Origin: SLRI01 sp964460465
GTDB lineage: Bacteria; Pseudomonadota; Alphaproteobacteria; Geminicoccales; Geminicoccaceae
Length of the DNA: 35,072 nucleotides
Direction: 5' to 3'
Assembly (NCBI GenBank): GCA_964460465.1
Contig: CAYWSB010000045.1
Coordinates: forward strand, 1 to 35,072
Position numbers and translations under genes: made by a program. Below, piece after piece: positions 31,764-35,072 of this stretch. Numbering within the stretch: position 1 is the stretch's first letter; each line of letters opens with the position of its first letter. The notes beneath the pieces were generated by a model. It saw only the letters and a list, made by a program, of their open reading frames with translations, did not search any database and was not told the origin of the DNA.

Positions 31764-32339
31764 TCACCCGGGTGGCGGCAGGGCCGTTATCTCCTCGAGG
31801 CCGCCGTCGGGGAGGCGACGCAGGACCACGCCCTCGCCCGAGCGGGTGCCGCGACCGGCGAGGGCAGAGATGTTGACCTGGTGGGTGACCAGGACGAGGG
31901 GCGGGCCGGCGGGGCCGGCCTCGGCGAGGAAGGCCCTAAGCTCCCTGGTCCGCGCTTCGCGCAGCGCCGGCTCGGCGAAGAAGGAGTCGAGGGCGGGCAG
32001 CGGCTCGACCGGGCCGAGGCGGAGGAGCCGCGCCGTCCCGAGGCAGCGGCACCAGCGGCTGGAATGGACGACGGCGGCGCCGAGTCCGGCGGCGCGCAAG
32101 CCGTCGCCGATCGCCCGTGCCTGGGCCCGGCCGCGGGCGTCGAGATTGCGCTGGGTGGTGCAGTCCCCGAGCACGAAACCCGGCGGGTCACCGACCCCGG
32201 GGGCGAGGGCGTGGCGGATGGCGACGACGAGGCCCGGCCGATCGAGCCGCCCGGGCAGCGCCTCGGCGAGCGGGTGGCCAGCGGCAATGGCCGCGAGGCC
32301 GGCGGCTCCCGCCAGCAGGAGACGACGGCGGACGATCAC
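31764..32339 (-). CDS. Exported histidine phosphatase-family protein
   Basis: A 191-residue protein with an N-terminal export signal containing consecutive arginines and a hydrophobic run (MIVRRRLLLAGAAGLAAIAAG), which looks like a Tat or Sec signal. The histidine phosphatase core shows VVAIRHALA (R42-H43, with H43 the phospho-acceptor), HSSRWCRC (R95) and VTHQVNISAL (H153). Glu in SFFAEP may be the acid. RHA instead of RHG is common in the branch of short periplasmic phosphatases. The start is GTG at 32339, overlapping the protease stop as GTGA. The pair probably acts in the periplasm; the substrate is unknown. Confidence 0.82.
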   Translation of the reverse strand: MIVRRRLLLAGAAGLAAIAAGHPLAEALPGRLDRPGLVVAIRHALAPGVGDPPGFVLGDCTTQRNLDARGRAQARAIGDGLRAAGLGAAVVHSSRWCRCLGTARLLRLGPVEPLPALDSFFAEPALREARTRELRAFLAEAGPAGPPLVLVTHQVNISALAGRGTRSGEGVVLRRLPDGGLEEITALPPPG

Positions 32340-33094
32340 TGGCTGAGCAGCGACGTCCCGGCCGGCGAGCGGTGCATGAGCACGGCCACGGCGACGGCCT
32401 CGCCGCCGGCGCTGACGATGGCGGACTGGATGCCGATGACGACGTAGCGGCCGTCGCGCTCGACGACGATCGGCGAGCCGGAGGAGCCGGCCTGCGAGTC
32501 GCAATCGTGCAGCAGGAGGCGGCCGCGCTCGATCACCCCGAGCGCCCGGCAGGGCGCGACCTTGACCGGCAAATGCGGGCGGTCGCGGCTGTAGCCGCCG
32601 CTGGCGAGCGGCAGGGAGGCGAGCTGGTCGCGCTCGTCGCCGTTGGCGAGGATCATCGGCTCCACGCCGGCGCCGGCCCGGAGGTCGATGGTCAGCTCGA
32701 GCACCGCCCAGTCGTCGAGCAGGCGCTCGGGATGGCCCCGCTCGTCGATGGTGATGCCCTGGGCCAGCCGGTAGCGGTCGACCCGGGCGTGGCCGAGATA
32801 GGTGCCGCGCCGGTAGCCCGGGACGAAATGCAGGGTCTCGGCATCGATCCAGCGGCGGCGCGTCTGGTCCCAGAGGCAGTGGGCGGCGGTCAGCGCCTCC
32901 CGCGGGCCGATGAGCACCGCCGTGCAGAAGCCACCGGACTCGCGGTTCAGCCGGCCGACCGCGTGCCAGCGGCGGTCGTCGGCCTCGATCACCATCCGAT
33001 TGTCCGCACCGAAGACGCCCGCGTCGTCCCGCGCCCCGGCCGCTCCGCCGAAACCGAGAATCGCAACCACGACGGCGACGACGGCAAAGTGCAC
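32336..33094 (-). CDS. Secreted trypsin-like serine protease
   Basis: A 252-residue precursor. A signal peptide (about 1-21, VHFAVVAVVVAILGFGGAAGA) precedes a chymotrypsin-fold protease. Catalytic His is H72 in LTAAHCLW, Asp is D128 in DDWAVLEL, and Ser is S205 in DSQAGSSGSP, matching the GxSG pattern. Cys pairs C57/C73 and C182/C198 fit the two standard disulphides. There is no PDZ domain, so it is not DegP-like; it resembles the V8/glutamyl endopeptidase-type branch. The GTG start at 33094 is preceded by AAGGAG with 6 nt spacing. Its end overlaps the phosphatase start by 4 bases, indicating one transcript. Confidence 0.88.
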   Translation of the reverse strand: MHFAVVAVVVAILGFGGAAGARDDAGVFGADNRMVIEADDRRWHAVGRLNRESGGFCTAVLIGPREALTAAHCLWDQTRRRWIDAETLHFVPGYRRGTYLGHARVDRYRLAQGITIDERGHPERLLDDWAVLELTIDLRAGAGVEPMILANGDERDQLASLPLASGGYSRDRPHLPVKVAPCRALGVIERGRLLLHDCDSQAGSSGSPIVVERDGRYVVIGIQSAIVSAGGEAVAVAVLMHRSPAGTSLLSQ

Positions 33095-33169
33095 AGGGTT
33101 CTCCTTCCGCCGAATATCATGTACCGCAGCGGCGGCGGCGCGACTAGACGGCGCAGGCCACGCCTGTCG

Positions 33170-33175
33170 TACAAT
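33170..33175 (+). promoter_or_regulatory. Possible -10 element for the small gene at 33196
   Basis: TACAAT lies 20 bases before the ATG in an AT-richer patch (acaattttac). No convincing -35 is present 16-18 bases upstream, so this is a weak call. Confidence 0.3.
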
Positions 33176-33195
33176 TTTACGCAAGGGCGACCCGG

Positions 33196-33582
33196 ATGGT
33201 CGACCTGGACCTGCTCGAGCACCGCCTTCTCGACACGGCCCGGCGCGGCCGGGCGGTAACGTATGGCGAGCTGCTGGCGTTCTTCGAGCGCCGGGTGGCG
33301 CCGGGCAACGTGCGCGCGCTCTGCCGCGACCTCGGCCGGGTCTGCGACCGGATCGAGGCGGCCGGCGGCCCGGACCTCGCCTGCCTCGTGGTCCGCGCCA
33401 GCGACGGCCTGCCGGGTGGCGGCTACTTCCAGGCGATGCGCGCGGCCGGCCGCTATGCCGGGCCGGACGAGGGGCCCGAGGCCGAGCGCTTCGTGCGCCG
33501 GGCGCAGGCGCTGGCCCGAGCCTATGCCCGGGCCGGCGCCACGGCCGCCGCGACGACGGTCAGACCGCGGGTGCGCCGGTGA
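33196..33582 (+). CDS. Small protein of unknown function, faint resemblance to MGMT/ATL DNA-binding domain
   Basis: A 128-residue protein I do not recognise with confidence. It begins with a helix (VDLDLLEHRLLDTARRG), then AVTYGELLAFF, VRALCRDLGRVCDRIE, CLVVRASDGLPGGGYF, and a C-terminal Arg/Ala-rich helix (ERFVRRAQALARAYARAG). The order 'VTYGEL ... R-AL ... VVR-sDG--gGY' resembles the winged-helix domain of O6-alkylguanine transferase-like proteins, but the PCHR active-site motif is absent. It is divergent from the protease. Its 3' end overlaps the DUF533 gene by 23 bases, tail to tail. Confidence 0.6.
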   Translation: MVDLDLLEHRLLDTARRGRAVTYGELLAFFERRVAPGNVRALCRDLGRVCDRIEAAGGPDLACLVVRASDGLPGGGYFQAMRAAGRYAGPDEGPEAERFVRRAQALARAYARAGATAAATTVRPRVRR

Positions 33583-34375
33583 GCTGGTGCAGCCGCTGCA
33601 CCGTTCCCGCATCCAGCCCGAGGCCGCGGGCGAGGTCGCGGAGGTACTGCCGCTCCGCCTCGGTGTCGATGTCGATGGCGAGGATCGAGGCGGCGTAGAC
33701 CTCGGCCGCCACGGCCGGGCTCCTGACCTCGGCCACGAGGCCATGGAGGTCGAGCGGCCGGGTCATCTCGTCGATGACGAACTGCCGCTCGGCCTCGGTC
33801 ACACCGTCCGTGTCGATCTGCCCGACGATGCGCTGCATCTCGCTCTTGTCGACCTGGCCGTCGGCCTTGGCGGCGCTGATCATCGCGCGGACGATCAGCT
33901 TCTCGGTAGCCGGGTCCACCACCGCCCGAACCTCCTCCGCGGCCACCGGCGGCGGGGCGTCGCCGAGCCGGGCGGCCGGCGCCGACGCGGCGCTCGCCGC
34001 CGCACCCGCCTGGTAGTTCTTCAGCGCGGTCAGGGCCAGGGTGCCGAGGATCGCCATCGCACCGCCGCCGACGGCGCCCTTGGCGGCCCCGCCGCCGCCG
34101 CCGAGCACCGCACCCACGAGGGCACCGAGGCCGCCCGCCTGGGCACCGGTCATGCCGCCGACCTGCTTGGTGCCGAGGAACTGCTGGGCAAGGCCCGCCA
34201 GGTCGCCGAGGCCGCCGCCGGCCGCTGCACGGCCGCCACCGCCCAGCAGCGCGCCCAGCATCTGGTCCAGGCCGCCGCCGGACTGGCCGGCCGCCTGCTG
34301 CAACCGACCGCGCGTCTGCGTCTGGCCCGCCATGCCCTGCTGCAGGAGCTGGCCCACGATATTGCCGAAGCTCAT
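33560..34375 (-). CDS. DUF533/YebE family protein with C-terminal TerB-like domain
   Basis: A 271-residue protein. The first roughly 130 residues are Gly/Ala/Gln-rich and low-complexity, with one possible membrane segment (AILGTLALTALKNY). After a Pro/Ala linker, the C-terminal roughly 115 residues (about 155-271) are a helical TerB-like unit: IVRAMISAAKADGQVDKSEMQRIVGQI, followed by the acidic turn DTDGVTEAERQFV and IDIDTEAERQYLRDLARGLGL. The AADGxxD...E pattern suggests metal binding, as in TerB. YebE-type proteins are inner-membrane associated with unknown roles. The ATG at 34375 was chosen because AGGAGG ends 8 nt before it. Confidence 0.85.
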   Translation of the reverse strand: MSFGNIVGQLLQQGMAGQTQTRGRLQQAAGQSGGGLDQMLGALLGGGGRAAAGGGLGDLAGLAQQFLGTKQVGGMTGAQAGGLGALVGAVLGGGGGAAKGAVGGGAMAILGTLALTALKNYQAGAAASAASAPAARLGDAPPPVAAEEVRAVVDPATEKLIVRAMISAAKADGQVDKSEMQRIVGQIDTDGVTEAERQFVIDEMTRPLDLHGLVAEVRSPAVAAEVYAASILAIDIDTEAERQYLRDLARGLGLDAGTVQRLHQLTGAPAV

Positions 34376-34552
34376 GACGTTCACCTCCTCTGGTCCCCCG
34401 CATCGCTCTTAGTCGCGGGCCGGATCGCCGTCGAGCCGCAAAACGGCGCAGTACCTGGCTGCTGCGGCACGGGTCTCGCGGCGGCCGCCCGGTCGCATTA
34501 GACTGTCGCGGTCGCATCATGAGCGGCGGAAGACAGGGTTCGGGCGGGCGCA

Positions 34553-35072
34553 GTGCTGGGCTGGGTGGTCGGGCTGATCAAGGGTGGCGCGGCCGGCGCC
34601 CCGGACCCGGTGGCGGCCGATGCCTTGGGTGCTCTCGAGACGGTGGTGCCCGCCGACCATCCGCTGCGTCCGGCTCGCCTCGCGCTCGACGCGGCGCTGG
34701 CGGCCGCCGCGGACGAGATCGACGCGGCGACGCAGCGGCTCGGTGCGGCGCCGGGCCCGGCCACGCTCGCGGCGCTCCTGCTGCTCGAAGCCCTCTACGA
34801 CCAGGGCGCCCCGGACGAGGTGCTCGACCTCTTGCGCTTCGACCTCGCGGCGCGCTGGTTCGTCGGCTGGCCCGACGGCCCCGTCGGCCGGGACGGCGAC
34901 ACCATCGGCAGGGCGATGCGGCAGGCGGCAGCCGATCCACTCGTCGTGCTGCTGTGCGCTCGCGTGCTGACGGCGCCCGCGGTTGCCGCCCGACTCGGTG
35001 ACCGCCGCTGGCGGGTGCGCCGGGCGCGCATCCGGGCCGCCCGCCGCCGGAGGCGTCGCTCGCCCCAGCGGC
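34553..35072 (+). CDS. Divergent protein like the N-terminal domain of IS5-type transposases (3' end outside window)
   Basis: The frame opens after a stop at 34520 and runs off the window, giving 173 codons from GTG 34553. The translation parallels the IS5-family N-terminal (DUF772) pattern: VPADHPLRPARLALDAAL, then LAALLLLEALY, then LLRFDLAARWFVGWPDGPVGRD, matching 'vPadHPLR', 'LLlqaLY' and 'l-y-l--RWFvGl'. Where active transposases have a VDGT-type catalytic Asp, here a strongly basic run (DRRWRVRRARIRAARRRRRR) appears. This suggests a degraded or domesticated DNA-binding domain. No inverted repeats or target duplications are visible. No good ribosome-binding site was found, so the start is uncertain. 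Confidence 0.6.
   Translation, partial: MLGWVVGLIKGGAAGAPDPVAADALGALETVVPADHPLRPARLALDAALAAAADEIDAATQRLGAAPGPATLAALLLLEALYDQGAPDEVLDLLRFDLAARWFVGWPDGPVGRDGDTIGRAMRQAAADPLVVLLCARVLTAPAVAARLGDRRWRVRRARIRAARRRRRRSPQR

Overview
The window is about 35 kb of very GC-rich DNA, densely packed with genes. It most likely comes from an alphaproteobacterial chromosome, perhaps Rhodospirillales or Geminicoccales-like. Three things point there: the mutA-mutB-meaB set, the YqaA/DedA-DsbB pair, and two sites matching the CtrA consensus TTAA-N7-TTAAC. The genus cannot be fixed from sequence alone. No rRNA, tRNA, CRISPR array or intact insertion sequence was seen.

Layout. (a) 1-4.0 kb: the 3' part of a Slam/DUF560-like outer-membrane barrel gene, then a NACHT NTPase with a pentapeptide-repeat tail. 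(b) 4.1-5.9 kb: a fold-type II PLP dehydratase overlapping a YbaK-type deacylase, then a secreted PepSY protein. (c) 6.0-11.2 kb: both methylmalonyl-CoA mutase subunits and the MeaB GTPase. (d) 11.5-13.5 kb: a membrane coiled-coil protein and two lipoproteins. (e) 13.5-17.2 kb, minus strand: tetR, a DUF2459 gene and hrpB, joined by overlaps. (f) 17.3-18.4 kb: a sugar-transfer-associated ATP-grasp enzyme behind a CtrA-like box. (g) 18.4-19.3 kb: non-coding DNA holding a candidate minus-strand sRNA. (h) 19.3-20.4 kb: a YqaA/DedA-family protein and DsbB. (i) 20.4-28.9 kb, minus strand: an unusual ABC protein, a cyclic-nucleotide-binding protein, a class III cyclase, an FkbM methyltransferase, Psd, PssA and a third CDP-alcohol phosphotransferase, followed by a universal stress protein with its own FNR-type promoter. 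(j) 29.1-31.0 kb: PrpE. (k) 31.0-35.1 kb: an NTF2-like gene between two near-identical palindromes, an exported histidine phosphatase and serine protease pair, a small unknown protein, a DUF533/TerB-like protein, and a partial gene resembling the N-terminal domain of IS5-type transposases.

How the genes work together. PrpE makes propionyl-CoA. MutAB with MeaB would carry methylmalonyl-CoA to succinyl-CoA, while carboxylase and epimerase must lie elsewhere. PssA and Psd form the serine-to-ethanolamine phospholipid route. The cyclase, cyclic-nucleotide-binding protein and ABC protein are tightly packed (4-nt overlap and 1-nt gap) and probably form one signalling unit.

The strongest novelty candidates are three. 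First, a roughly 118-nt minus-strand RNA near 19.01-19.13 kb with a hairpin presenting CUCCCU, a U-tract terminator, and a CtrA-type box over its predicted -35. Second, the ABC protein, whose nucleotide-binding domain keeps Walker A but has substitutions at the Q-loop, signature, Walker B glutamate and H-loop, and carries a large internally duplicated insert. Third, the NACHT-pentapeptide protein, a possible bacterial NLR-like defence gene.
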